From: Oscillospiraceae bacterium
GTDB taxonomy: Bacteria; Bacillota; Clostridia; Oscillospirales; Oscillospiraceae
NCBI GenBank assembly: GCA_020025305.1
Contig: JAHHSG010000005.1
Coordinates: 33,468 to 97,467, forward strand
DNA length: 64,000 bases
Reading direction: 5' to 3'
A program made the position numbers and the translations under genes. This document shows positions 52,191 to 60,707 of the stretch, one piece after another. The stretch's first letter is position 1. Each line of letters begins with the position of its first letter. The notes below the pieces were generated by a model that saw only the letters and a list, made by a program, of their open reading frames with translations, was not told the origin of the DNA and ran no database searches.

Positions 52191-52219
52191 TTGCAAAAAA
52201 TCGCCAAAGCATATATAAT
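52191..52219 (+). promoter_or_regulatory. Promoter of the second AraC regulator gene
   Basis: TTGCAA (52191-52196), 17-bp spacer, TATAAT (52214-52219), 62 bp before the ATG. Confidence 0.74.
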
Positions 52220-52280
52220 GTACCTAGTACAAATGGAACGTGTATGCCGCCTACTGCGATCCAGAAAGGGGAAGAGATTC

Positions 52281-53144
52281 ATGAGCTCGACCACCTATCG
52301 TTTGAATGACACCGTTGATTTCAGTTCTGAAGAACGCCCTCGGCTGCGCTATATTACCGAAACCCGGTTTTCGCAGGAGTGGAATTCCACTCTCCACACC
52401 CACAACTGTTCCGAGTTGTTTTTTGTCACCGGCGGGCAGGGCTCCTTCTGCGTCCGGAACCGGGAATTCCCCACAGCCGTCAATGATGTCCTTGTTGTGA
52501 ATGCCAAAGTTCCCCATGCTGAACAGAGCCAAACGGATGCCCCTCTATCCTATATCGTTTTGGGTGTTGAGCATTTGGAAACTACCGGAGACATTGGTGG
52601 CTGTACCATACTCCACTTGCAGGAGAGATACAGTCGCTTTGGCGCCTGTTTACAACTGATGCTGCAAGAGGCTCGGAGTCAGGCAGAGGGCTGGGAGGCC
52701 GTATGCCAAAATCTGCTGGAGATTATACTTCGCTGGCTGACGCGGCACGACGACGTTTCTTTTAACGCCGCCAATCTCTCCGAGGGCAGCAAGGCCAGCC
52801 GGGAGTGCGAGCTGGTGCGCCGTTATATTGACAACCACTTTAAGGAAAATCTACGTCTGGATGAGCTGGCTGCCGTAGCACATATCAATAAATATTATCT
52901 GTCCCATGCCTTTCAAAAGCAGTTTGGTACCTCCCCCATCAGTTATCTCATCTCTCGCCGGATTCAGGAGAGCCGGTATTTATTGACAGATACCGACCAC
53001 TCTCTGTCCCAAATTGCCCATATTTTAGGTTTTTCCTCCCTCAGCTATTTTTCCCAAAGCTTCCGGCGTCTGGAGGGTGTCAGCCCGCTGGAGTACCGAC
53101 GTCAGTATCGGCAGCAGGGGCAGGAACCTAAAGAAAATGCATAA
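52281..53144 (+). CDS. AraC-family transcriptional regulator beside the glycan operon
   Basis: A 287-residue regulator. The N-terminal cupin has NSTLHTHNCSELFFVTGGQGSFCVRNREFP (key: H-T-H-x-x-x-E-L-F-F-V) and the C-terminal double helix-turn-helix is LRLDELAAVAHINKYYLSHAFQKQFGTSPISYL with LSQIAHILGFSSLSYFSQSFRRLEGVSPLEYRRQ. The ATG at 52281 follows GGGGAAG. It is divergent from the glycan-binding-protein operon, of which it is the likely activator. Confidence 0.91.
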   Translation: MSSTTYRLNDTVDFSSEERPRLRYITETRFSQEWNSTLHTHNCSELFFVTGGQGSFCVRNREFPTAVNDVLVVNAKVPHAEQSQTDAPLSYIVLGVEHLETTGDIGGCTILHLQERYSRFGACLQLMLQEARSQAEGWEAVCQNLLEIILRWLTRHDDVSFNAANLSEGSKASRECELVRRYIDNHFKENLRLDELAAVAHINKYYLSHAFQKQFGTSPISYLISRRIQESRYLLTDTDHSLSQIAHILGFSSLSYFSQSFRRLEGVSPLEYRRQYRQQGQEPKENA

Positions 53145-53190
53145 ATGCATCATAGTATCCTCTTCCGAAAAAGCCAAAGAAATGGCACAT

Positions 53191-53240
53191 AGCGATATCC
53201 CCTGCTGTAGGATAATTTATCTACAGCAGGGGATATCGCT
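53191..53240 (+). terminator. Terminator of the AraC gene
   Basis: A 20-bp perfect inverted repeat (core ATATCCCCTGCTGTAG) with a 10-nt AT-rich loop, followed by a T-rich tail. Confidence 0.82.
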
Positions 53241-53356
53241 ATTATATTTGTTTTTACACACCGGATCCACATACCTGTGAGGGAAATGGAACAACGCAGT
53301 ATCTTGAATACATCAAAGCGGGAATCGGCAAGTTACCTGTTCCTTACAGAATCACG

Positions 53357-53626
53357 ATTCACCCTAGTGTTACATATGTACTTTTCAAACTAATACCAGA
53401 GTTCGGCATAACCCTGCGCATGTCAAAACATGGAAAACCATATGACAATGCTTTAGCTGAAAACTGCTGCGGAGTATGGAAGTCCGAATGTACCTACCGG
53501 TACAAGCCACGCACATTGGCAGCAGCTGAAAAGCTGATTGCGCCATATATCTATTTTGATAACCACGAACGTATCCAATCAAAAACAGGAGTGGCGCCGC
53601 TGCCGCTGCGCCACTCTGCTTTAAAT
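53357..53626 (+). pseudogene. IS3-family transposase (OrfB) C-terminal remnant
   Basis: The reading frame contains RMSKHGKPYDNALAENCCGVWKSECTY, then AAEKLIAPYIYFDNHERIQ, KTGVAPLPLRHSA. This is the end of IS150/IS3-type DDE transposases, including the catalytic-Glu region AEN. Upstream, HPSVTYVLFKLIPEFGITLR is a decayed copy of the HSDQGxQYTSxxYFKL segment, so the second Asp of the DDE triad is lost. No terminal inverted repeats or remaining transposase are visible. The frame runs on past the normal end without a stop. A dead insertion fragment marking the left edge of the sigma-54 island. Confidence 0.85.
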
Positions 53627-53633
53627 ATCATAT

Positions 53634-53654
53634 GCCCCTGCCGGGGGCTTTTTT
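53634..53654 (+). terminator. Terminator-like hairpin next to the IS remnant
   Basis: GCCCC pairs with GGGGC (53634-53648), then TTTTTT. The gap 53655-53737 to the next gene shows no coding sequence. Confidence 0.65.
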
Positions 53655-53737
53655 GTTCTGTCCGCACAAAATGGGGCAGTTCAACCCAGCGCAGTTCTCG
53701 GCGCTTTTTCTATCAAAATACAATCGATAATCGATAT

Positions 53738-54580
53738 TTATTTTTTTAGCCCCAAAATTTCACGAGCTTCATCAGGTGTAGCCACATCATTGCCGTACTC
53801 ACGAATAACACGAGCGGCACGCTCTACTAATTGACGATTGCTTTTAGCCAGTACACCCTTGGAATACATCACATTGTCCTCCATGCCCACTCTGATGTGA
53901 CCGCCAAGCGGCACAGCGGCATACAACATATCCATAGCCGATTGGCCAACACCGAAGCAACTCCAGGTAGAATCAGGACACAAGGATTCCATTGTTTCCT
54001 TCATAAACATAAGATTCTTAATTGTGCCAGGAATACCATTAGCACAGCCCATGCAGAATTGAAAATGCAGCGGGGCCTTCAAAACACCTTTTTTTAGGTA
54101 ATATGCAGCGTTACCAATCATACCGGGATCAAACGCCTCTATCTCAGGCTTAACCCCCCATTCCTGAAAGTCCTTGCCCAACTGCTCCAGAAATGCAGGG
54201 GGATTTAAAAACAAACCGGTATGCAACCAGTTCATAGATCCACAGTCAAAGGAAGCCATTTCAGGATGCAGCTCTTTGACGTGAATCTTACGTTCCATAT
54301 CATCTGCCGCCAACGCACCGGAAGTTGTCATGTTGATGATGATATCGCAATCAGGATGGTTCTTACGCAGCAACTCTACAGTCTCGGCAAAACGATTTTT
54401 ATCCATTGTTCCGTTACCGTTCTCATCACGCATGTGCAGATGTGCCATGGCTGCACCGGCTAGCCAGCAATCATAGACATCTTCAGAAATCTCCTTCGGA
54501 GTCATGGGAACACTAGGATTGTTTTCCTTCTTAGGCCAGGCTCCCGTGGGAGCAATTGTAATAATTGTCTTTTTGTTCAT
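53738..54580 (-). CDS. Beta-keto acid cleavage enzyme (BKACE, DUF849 / Kce-like)
   Basis: A 280-residue TIM-barrel Zn2+ enzyme of the BKACE family, which reacts a beta-keto acid with acetyl-CoA to give acetoacetate and a new acyl-CoA; 3-keto-5-aminohexanoate cleavage enzyme is the classical member. Seen: IITIAPTGAWPKKENNPSVPMTPKEI (key: N-P-x-x-P-x-T-P-x-E-I), zinc His in AMAHLHMRDENG, IIINMTTSGAL, and GGHIRVGMEDNV with the C-terminal metal/catalytic residues. The ATG at 54580 has GGAGG upstream. Substrate not predictable from the active site by eye. It follows the thiolase by 16 bp. Confidence 0.92.
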   Translation of the reverse strand: MNKKTIITIAPTGAWPKKENNPSVPMTPKEISEDVYDCWLAGAAMAHLHMRDENGNGTMDKNRFAETVELLRKNHPDCDIIINMTTSGALAADDMERKIHVKELHPEMASFDCGSMNWLHTGLFLNPPAFLEQLGKDFQEWGVKPEIEAFDPGMIGNAAYYLKKGVLKAPLHFQFCMGCANGIPGTIKNLMFMKETMESLCPDSTWSCFGVGQSAMDMLYAAVPLGGHIRVGMEDNVMYSKGVLAKSNRQLVERAARVIREYGNDVATPDEAREILGLKK

Positions 54581-54596
54581 ATTTCTTTCCTCCATT

Positions 54597-55763
54597 TTAT
54601 TTTAATAATTCAAAAATACCAGCAGCTCCCATACCGCCGCCAATGCACATGGTAACCATACCATAGCGACCATCATTCTGGCACAGGAAGTCCAGCACTT
54701 TACAGGTAAGCACAGCACCTGTAGCACCAAGAGGATGCCCTAATGCCATAGCGCCGCCCCAAGGGTTCACTTTTTCTACACACATTCCCAGTGTGCGAAT
54801 TACCACCAGTGCCTGAGATGCGAAAGCCTCATTGAGTTCGATCACATCCATTTGCTCTAACGTCATTCCTGTCTTATCCAACACTTTGGGCACTGCTTCA
54901 ATTGGGCCAATTCCCATCACGTCGGCAGCTACACCACCAGTAGCAAAAGAAACAAAACGTGCAATGGGCTTCACCCCCAACGCATCGGCTTTTTCCCGTG
55001 ACATAAGTACTACAAAGGCAGCACCATCCGTCATTTGTGAGGAGGTAGCAGCCGTTACCCGCCCATTTTCCTTAAAACAAGGCTGAAGCTTTTCCAAAGA
55101 TTTCATTGTCGTAGAGCGCATACCCTCATCACGTGTAATAGTGATCAGTTCCCCGTTGGGCCCTGGAACTGTAACAGGAATAATCTCTGTATCCATCTTT
55201 CCAGTCTCCCATGCTGCCATTGCTTTACGATGACTCTCTACCGCCATCGCATCCATTTCTTCCCGAGATACGCCATAGCGTTCTGCCACATTTTCGGCAG
55301 TTAGTCCCATGGAAATATAAGCATCCGAATAGTGTTCCGCCAACCACGGATCAAAAGTAGCCGGATCTGGTATCATGGATACCATGGACATACTCTCTAC
55401 ACCACCTGCCACGATCACATCTTCCTCACCGCAGCGAATGGCATTAGCCGCCGTAGCAATGGTCTGTAATCCAGAAGAGCAAAAACGATTGACCGTCTGC
55501 GCTGTAAGGGAATCGGGCAGTTGAGCACGTTGAACAATCAACCGGGCCATATTGGTATCTTGTATGCCTTTAGGTTGCGCACAGCCGACAATCAAATCTC
55601 CAATTTCTTCTGGTCTGAGCTGAGGAACCCTATTTAAAACGCCGCGCAAAACCTGTGCGCCAAATTCCACAGGGTGGACATTCGCAAAGGCTCCTTTGCG
55701 GGCTTTACATAAGGCCGAACGTCCGTAGGCCACAATTACAGCTTCCCTTAATTGCTGAGACAT
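54597..55763 (-). CDS. Thiolase (acetyl-CoA acyltransferase)
   Basis: A 388-residue thiolase. The nucleophile is Cys95 in VNRFCSSGLQTIA, ELNEAFASQALVV follows, then His in NPWGGAMALGHPLGATGA, and the second Cys in MVTMCIGGGMGAAGIFEL. The N-R-F-C-S-S-G form is nearer FadA-type degradative 3-ketoacyl-CoA thiolases than acetoacetyl-CoA synthesis types. It can split a ketoacyl-CoA, or acetoacetyl-CoA after CoA transfer, downstream of the BKACE reaction. GAAAGGA precedes the ATG. Placed between the sigma-54 activator and BKACE genes, all on the minus strand. Confidence 0.94.
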   Translation of the reverse strand: MSQQLREAVIVAYGRSALCKARKGAFANVHPVEFGAQVLRGVLNRVPQLRPEEIGDLIVGCAQPKGIQDTNMARLIVQRAQLPDSLTAQTVNRFCSSGLQTIATAANAIRCGEEDVIVAGGVESMSMVSMIPDPATFDPWLAEHYSDAYISMGLTAENVAERYGVSREEMDAMAVESHRKAMAAWETGKMDTEIIPVTVPGPNGELITITRDEGMRSTTMKSLEKLQPCFKENGRVTAATSSQMTDGAAFVVLMSREKADALGVKPIARFVSFATGGVAADVMGIGPIEAVPKVLDKTGMTLEQMDVIELNEAFASQALVVIRTLGMCVEKVNPWGGAMALGHPLGATGAVLTCKVLDFLCQNDGRYGMVTMCIGGGMGAAGIFELLK

Positions 55764-55801
55764 TGCAATCAATCCTTTCTGCCCCGCATAGCGGGAAATT
55801 G

Positions 55802-57184
55802 TTATTTTAATTTATACTCTTCAATTTTATTATAAAGGACAGTGCGCGAAATACCTAAAAGTTTGGCTGCTTTGACTCGATTCCCATCCGCTGCCTCCAA
55901 AGCATCCCTAATCAAATCACGTTCAAACGCCTGACGGGCCGGTCGGAGTTTATAGTCCACAGATTGCGCCAGTGTATGATAGCTGCGGCTACGCAAGCGG
56001 GCTCGTAACTGGTAAAAATCCTGAACCCGCAGCACAGAACCATCCGTCAGGTTCATTGCCTGCTCCACCGCATTTTGCAATTCCCGCACATTACCCGGCC
56101 AATCGTATTCCATCAGCATTTCCAGCGCACTTGGAGTAATATCTTCGATCATCATACCCAACTGCTGATTCAGTCTCCCCAGAAAACTTTGTACGAGCAA
56201 AGGGATATCTTCTTTTCGCTCCCGCAGGGGCGGCGCTTGAATGCGGATAACATTAAGGCGAAAATAGAGATCACTGCGGAATTCACCCTTTTCCACCAGC
56301 GTTTCCAGAGGAATCCCAGATGCCGCAATAACCCGCACATCTATCGGCACACTCCTGTTTCCACCAACAGGATCTACTTCCCGCTCTTGCAGAACACGAA
56401 GGAATTTAGGCTGCATCGTGGGAGTAAGCAGGTTAATTTCATCCAGAAAAATAGAGCCTTTATTTGCCAATACAAACCTACCTGTTTTTCCTTTTTTAGA
56501 TGCCCCTGTAAATGCTCCGGCAGAGTAACCAAAGAATTCTGACTCCATCAAATCCGCAGGAATGGCCGAGCAATTAACCCGCACAAAGTTGGCTGATCTT
56601 CTGGGGCTCACGGAATGAATAGCATGGGCAATCAGCTCTTTTCCGCTGCCTGTCTCACCTTCAATAAGAACAGTAGAGGTAAATCGACTCGCCTGTAAAA
56701 TTTGCTCTTTCAGCTTTTGAATGGCCGGACTTTGTCCAATGATATTATCCAAACTATAGCGCGCACCACGAATACTGGAAAGTTCTTTCTTATAGAATTC
56801 GTTTTCCTTGGCCAGCAGAGCTAACCGCTCAGAGAGGTCCCTAGCATCATCTGTTCCATGGATGATCACATAAATGAAAATACCGATTACTTTTCCTTGT
56901 CCATCCAATCGCGGGATATAATTTGTTACAGCAGGAACGCCTTGTGCGCGAACAACTCGTGCCGTTACAGGTTTACCGGTGCGAAAAACTTCTGCTGCAT
57001 GTGTGTCCGGAATAATTTCCCATACCTTATGTCCTAAAGCATAATCAGCGGAAACTCCTGTATATTTTTCCCAACTTGAACTAACGTAAATATAGTTTCC
57101 TGTGGCATCGAGAATAGCAGCAGCATCCAGAGTTTCGATAAATTCCAACATGCAGTTCCAATCCAAACCACTATTACGATCCAA
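55802..57184 (-). CDS. PAS - AAA+ - Fis sigma-54-dependent activator
   Basis: A 460-residue bacterial enhancer-binding protein. The PAS domain (about 12-125) has AAAILDATGNYIYVSSSWEKYTGVSADYALGHKVWEIIP (key: NYIYVSSSWEKYTG). The AAA+ core (about 145-385) has Walker A GETGSGKELIAHAIH, GAFTGA loop in YSAGAFTGASKKGKTGRF, and Walker B GSIFLDEINLL. The C-terminal Fis-type HTH is NRVKAAKLLGISRTVLYNKI. TTG start with GAGG upstream. It should act on the -24/-12 promoter at 57560 ahead of the divergent cyclase-transporter genes, and perhaps on its own operon. The signal sensed by the PAS is unknown. Confidence 0.95.
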   Translation of the reverse strand: MDRNSGLDWNCMLEFIETLDAAAILDATGNYIYVSSSWEKYTGVSADYALGHKVWEIIPDTHAAEVFRTGKPVTARVVRAQGVPAVTNYIPRLDGQGKVIGIFIYVIIHGTDDARDLSERLALLAKENEFYKKELSSIRGARYSLDNIIGQSPAIQKLKEQILQASRFTSTVLIEGETGSGKELIAHAIHSVSPRRSANFVRVNCSAIPADLMESEFFGYSAGAFTGASKKGKTGRFVLANKGSIFLDEINLLTPTMQPKFLRVLQEREVDPVGGNRSVPIDVRVIAASGIPLETLVEKGEFRSDLYFRLNVIRIQAPPLRERKEDIPLLVQSFLGRLNQQLGMMIEDITPSALEMLMEYDWPGNVRELQNAVEQAMNLTDGSVLRVQDFYQLRARLRSRSYHTLAQSVDYKLRPARQAFERDLIRDALEAADGNRVKAAKLLGISRTVLYNKIEEYKLK

Positions 57185-57382
57185 AAAATCACTTCCTCGA
57201 TTTAAGACTGGTTATTTACATGCTCGATTATAACAGTAGAAAATATTCCAAGCAATTGAATATATCAACAAAAAGCGTTTCACGCCTTTATATAAAAGGC
57301 AGAAAATACAAAAATAGATAGAAATATTTTCCAAAAGTATATAAATTACACAAATTTTCTGTCTTAAACTGTAATGTTTTCC

Positions 57383-57408
57383 TTACATGTAAAGAAAAGT
57401 GTACACTT
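57383..57408. promoter_or_regulatory. Two palindromes upstream of the sigma-54 promoter (possible enhancer)
   Basis: TTACATGTAA (57383-57392) and AAGTGTACACTT (57397-57408), separated by 4 bp and centred about 165 bp before the -12 element. Spacing is suitable for an upstream activator site, though identity is inferred. The remainder of 57185-57655 shows no gene and is AT-rich. Confidence 0.38.
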
Positions 57409-57559
57409 CTGGGAATGAGTGATATTCCAACGGATACCGAAATCTTTTTTAAAAAAACACAGTTAGCTGTATGGAAATACGTACAAATTGCGAGATCGAA
57501 AGAAGCTGCTATGTCCTTGAAAATGTTGAAATACCGCGTTTTTTAGAAAAATCAAAAGT

Positions 57560-57575
57560 TGGCATATATTTTGCT
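57560..57575 (+). promoter_or_regulatory. Sigma-54 (-24/-12) promoter of the cyclase-transporter operon
   Basis: TGGCATATATTTTGCT matches TGGCAC-N5-TTGCW with one change: GG at 57561-57562 and GC at 57573-57574, 10 bases between. It lies 80 bp before the cyclase ATG and next to a sigma-54 activator gene. Confidence 0.8.
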
Positions 57576-57655
57576 ACATATATTTTGCGTGGTTTAAAGT
57601 TGGCACTTATGCAATCCAACTCAACCAATAATAGAACAAGGGAGTGTATTCAGCT

Positions 57656-58441
57656 ATGAAAATTATTGACTTAACCATGATTTTAGAAGAGGATCTCCCC
57701 AGTGATCCCGAAATCCAAATCCCTCGCATCCAACGCAAAGATCACAAGGATACCGCAGAGAGTATGCCTGACTTTTTCCCTGGTGCCACCATTGACGATC
57801 TACCTAACGGGAATGGCTGGGCTATTGATTTTGTGCAACTATGCACTCATTCAGGAACCCATCTGGATGCTCCTTGGCACTATTATCCTACGCAGAACGA
57901 GGATCTTCCGGGCGGCGGCGAAAAAGCCTGGACGATCGACGAAGTTCCTCTGGAATGGTGCATTGGGCCCGGCGTAAAGCTGGATTTCCGAAACAAACCC
58001 GATGGATACAAGATTACCAAACAGGATGTGCAGGACTATCTGGCAAAAATCAACTACACCCTCAAGCCCGGCGATATTGTCCTTTTGAATACTGGCGCTG
58101 ATAAACGCTGGGGCTCTAAAGAATACTTGGTGGCCGGAGCCGGCATGAGTGCCGAGGCCACGCTCTGGATGGTCGAACAGGGCGTTCATGTCGTCGGTAC
58201 CGATGGTTGGAGCTGGGATGTCCCTCTTCCCTATGAAGGCGAAGAGTTTCAAAAGACGCACGATGCATCCATCTTGTGGGAGGCCCACCGTGCCGGACGT
58301 CATCGCGCTTACTGCCACATTGAAAAGCTGACTAATTTAGAGTCCCTGCCTGATACCGGCTATACTGTTTTCGCCCTGCCTATTCCCGTCAAGGGCGGCA
58401 GCGCAGGTTGGAGCCGTGTCATTGCCATTATGGATGAATAA
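57656..58441 (+). CDS. Cyclase-family metal-dependent hydrolase (kynurenine formamidase-like)
   Basis: A 261-residue enzyme of the cyclase superfamily (PF04199). The start is KIIDLTMILEEDLP. The signature metal site is LCTHSGTHLDAPWHYYP (H-x-G-T-H-x-D-x-P), followed by DIVLLNTGADKRWGSKEYLV, VHVVGTDGWSWDVP and a late HRAYCHIEKLTNLESLP. Relatives hydrolyse formylkynurenine, isatin or cyclic amides and lactones. The ATG at 57656 follows AAGGGAG. In context it may open a cyclic substrate to a beta-keto acid for BKACE. Confidence 0.91.
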   Translation: MKIIDLTMILEEDLPSDPEIQIPRIQRKDHKDTAESMPDFFPGATIDDLPNGNGWAIDFVQLCTHSGTHLDAPWHYYPTQNEDLPGGGEKAWTIDEVPLEWCIGPGVKLDFRNKPDGYKITKQDVQDYLAKINYTLKPGDIVLLNTGADKRWGSKEYLVAGAGMSAEATLWMVEQGVHVVGTDGWSWDVPLPYEGEEFQKTHDASILWEAHRAGRHRAYCHIEKLTNLESLPDTGYTVFALPIPVKGGSAGWSRVIAIMDE

Positions 58442-58497
58442 GGCATTGCTTTATTTACATACATTTTCTGTTATGAGAGAAGGAGTGAAATTCTATT

Positions 58498-60465
58498 ATG
58501 GGTAATACGATATTTATCGTGATGTTTGTTCTATTCATTGCAGTTCTGGTTGGATGCGGTTTTTACGCAAAACGCTGGGTTTCCGAGGCATCCGACTTTG
58601 TTCTGGCAGGTCGTGAGGTATCTACATTCATTAATATGATGGGCGTAATTGCCATCGGTTTTGCCGGCACAACTGTCGCACTGGCTCCTGGATTCAGCAT
58701 CATGTACGGTCTAAAGAACTCCATGGCCTGGGGTTTGATTTACGGCATTGCCGGTCTGCTGCTCTATGGCGTTCTATGGGGAAAGTTTGTTCGTCTAAAC
58801 GGCGCTCAAACTCTTCCTGAGTTTTTGGAGATGCGTTTTTCCCCCAAGATCAGACCTGTAGTCGCAGTGACTTCCGTAATCGGTATGTGCGGTATCCTTG
58901 CTAACAATATTGTTTCTTGCGTTTCCTCTATTGTAGGTTACACTGGCTGGAACACAACTGTTGTAACATTGGTCATCTTCTTGGTCATCATTGCCTTTAC
59001 ATTTATTTCCGGCCTGTGGGCAGCTACGATTACCGATTTTTTCCAGGTATGCTTAGGCGTTATTGCCGTACCGCTGATGCTCACTCTTCTGGTCAACAAG
59101 TTCGGTGGGTTTGATGCCATCGCTGAAAGATGGTGTAACAACGACTTCGTTAATAACGGTATTGCTGGCGGAACTGTACCTGTGTGTGCTTTGACCTATC
59201 CCTCTTGGCTGAACTTTATCATCCTGTTCGCAGCCGCTCTGGTATGGGGTAACAACTATTATTGGATGAAGATTGCCTCTTGTCGTAGCGAAAAAGTTGC
59301 CCGCAAATCCTTTATCTGGGCAGCTATTCTCCTGACTCTAATCTTCACTATGCCCTTCTCCGTTATCGGTATCTATGCCGGTGCCTTCCACGCAGATGCA
59401 TTTACCCTGGGCGGCGGCACCTTGGTGCCTACCGGCGCTTACGGATTTCTGGCCAGCACTTTCGTTCCTCTGCTAGGTTCCTTCTTTGTTGTTGGCGCTT
59501 GTGCAGCTTCCATTTCCACGGCGTCCACCTCTGCGCTAGGTGCATCCGCTGTGGCCAGCCGTGATATTTATCAGCGCCTGATCAATCCCAATGCGTCTCC
59601 CAAGCAGGTTCTGAAAATGTCCAAGTTTATTATGGTCGGACTGGGCGTCCTTACCTGGATTCTTTGCCAATTCCCCGGCGGTGCCACCTATCTATTCGCC
59701 TTCGCCAACTGCTGGCTGGTGCCCCCTGCTATTCTTCTGATGCTGGGTGCAATTTGGCCTCGCTTTAATAACACCGGTGCTTTTGTCGGCGCTCTAGTAG
59801 GTATGATTTCCATGTGCCTATTTACACTTCTCAATAACGTACTGCACATTTTCGTTATAGATAACTACATCTACATGGCTACTGCCGGTTTCTTGATTAC
59901 TTTGGTAGCTGCTGTTATCGGTAGCGCTTTTGGCAAGCCCAAGTACTATGGGAAAAAGGATTGGGAACGTGTTCCGACAGCTACGAACCGAATCGAAGTT
60001 ACCTTAGATGACTTTGATTTGCAGATTCTTACGCTTCTCCGCCTGGGGCATTGCTATCAAGCAGATCTGACGGACTATATGGGAGTCGACTCCTCTCGTG
60101 CCTCTGCCTCTGTTGAAAAATTGGATCAGGGCGGCTACCTTATGCGCGCAGGCATGATTGGCACCAAGTTCTATACCTATAGCATTACAGAAAAGGGGCT
60201 CACTAAACTGAATCCTCTGTCTGATATCGAGTCTAAGATGGCTCACGAGAAGCTTTCTCCCATGTACATAGAACTTCTAAGCATTGTCAAGAATACTCCC
60301 GATAAACAGGCTGACTTTGTCAAGAAGTATCAGATTCATTCTATGCAGATGGCGGCCATTTCCTCCCACCTGACACGTCAGGGATACCTTATTGAGGGTG
60401 GTCTATTCAAACGTAAACTCCGCATTACAGAAAAGGGAATCGCAGCTGTGGAAAAGTACTCTTAA
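58498..60465 (+). CDS. Sodium:solute symporter (SSS) fused to tandem winged-helix domains
   Basis: A 655-residue protein in one intact frame. Residues 1 to about 485 form an SSS-family transporter with 12-13 helices (FVLAGREVSTFINMMGVIAIGFAGT, LPEFLEMRFSPKIRPVVAV, YYWMKIASCRSEKVARKSFIWA, FFVVGACAASISTASTSALGASAVASRDIYQRL). Residues 500-655 are soluble and helical: FDLQILTLLRLGHCYQADLTDYMGVDSSRASASVEKLDQGGYLMRAG then TKFYTYSITEKG is a MarR-like winged helix. A second unit has YIELLSIVKN, AAISSHLTRQGYLIEGG, and KRKLRITEKGIAA. SSS proteins fused to DNA-binding domains are unusual; known fusions (CbrA-type) carry kinases. AGAAGGAG precedes the ATG. Second gene of the sigma-54 operon. Confidence 0.94.
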   Translation: MGNTIFIVMFVLFIAVLVGCGFYAKRWVSEASDFVLAGREVSTFINMMGVIAIGFAGTTVALAPGFSIMYGLKNSMAWGLIYGIAGLLLYGVLWGKFVRLNGAQTLPEFLEMRFSPKIRPVVAVTSVIGMCGILANNIVSCVSSIVGYTGWNTTVVTLVIFLVIIAFTFISGLWAATITDFFQVCLGVIAVPLMLTLLVNKFGGFDAIAERWCNNDFVNNGIAGGTVPVCALTYPSWLNFIILFAAALVWGNNYYWMKIASCRSEKVARKSFIWAAILLTLIFTMPFSVIGIYAGAFHADAFTLGGGTLVPTGAYGFLASTFVPLLGSFFVVGACAASISTASTSALGASAVASRDIYQRLINPNASPKQVLKMSKFIMVGLGVLTWILCQFPGGATYLFAFANCWLVPPAILLMLGAIWPRFNNTGAFVGALVGMISMCLFTLLNNVLHIFVIDNYIYMATAGFLITLVAAVIGSAFGKPKYYGKKDWERVPTATNRIEVTLDDFDLQILTLLRLGHCYQADLTDYMGVDSSRASASVEKLDQGGYLMRAGMIGTKFYTYSITEKGLTKLNPLSDIESKMAHEKLSPMYIELLSIVKNTPDKQADFVKKYQIHSMQMAAISSHLTRQGYLIEGGLFKRKLRITEKGIAAVEKYS

Positions 60466-60497
60466 CTACACCACTCCTGTTTCACGCTCTGTAAGGA

Positions 60498-60539
60498 AAA
60501 CAGCCTGTAGCCCACTCACAAGTGGGCTACAGGCTGTTT
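60498..60539 (+). terminator. Terminator of the cyclase-symporter operon
   Basis: A 19-bp stem (core CAGCCTGTAGCCCACT with its complement) closed by CACA and followed by a short T-run. The remaining 60540-60707 stretch shows no gene. Confidence 0.87.
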
Positions 60540-60707
60540 CTGCATATTTTAATACGTCTGCAATTTTACTAATTCTTGTTTTGAAGTCTCTCTGCCCCGG
60601 AATATTGTATCTGAGGACAATTTCAAATGCGTAGGCAGATACACACAATTGTTATACCGTGAATGGATTCTCTGTGCCGCACTTCCACATTTGTCTGCTT
60701 CCATTCC

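Noticed and set aside
57600..57617. Second sigma-54-like site TGGCACTTATGCAA
   Set aside because: Only 7 bases between GG and GC rather than 10, so it cannot be a -24/-12 element.
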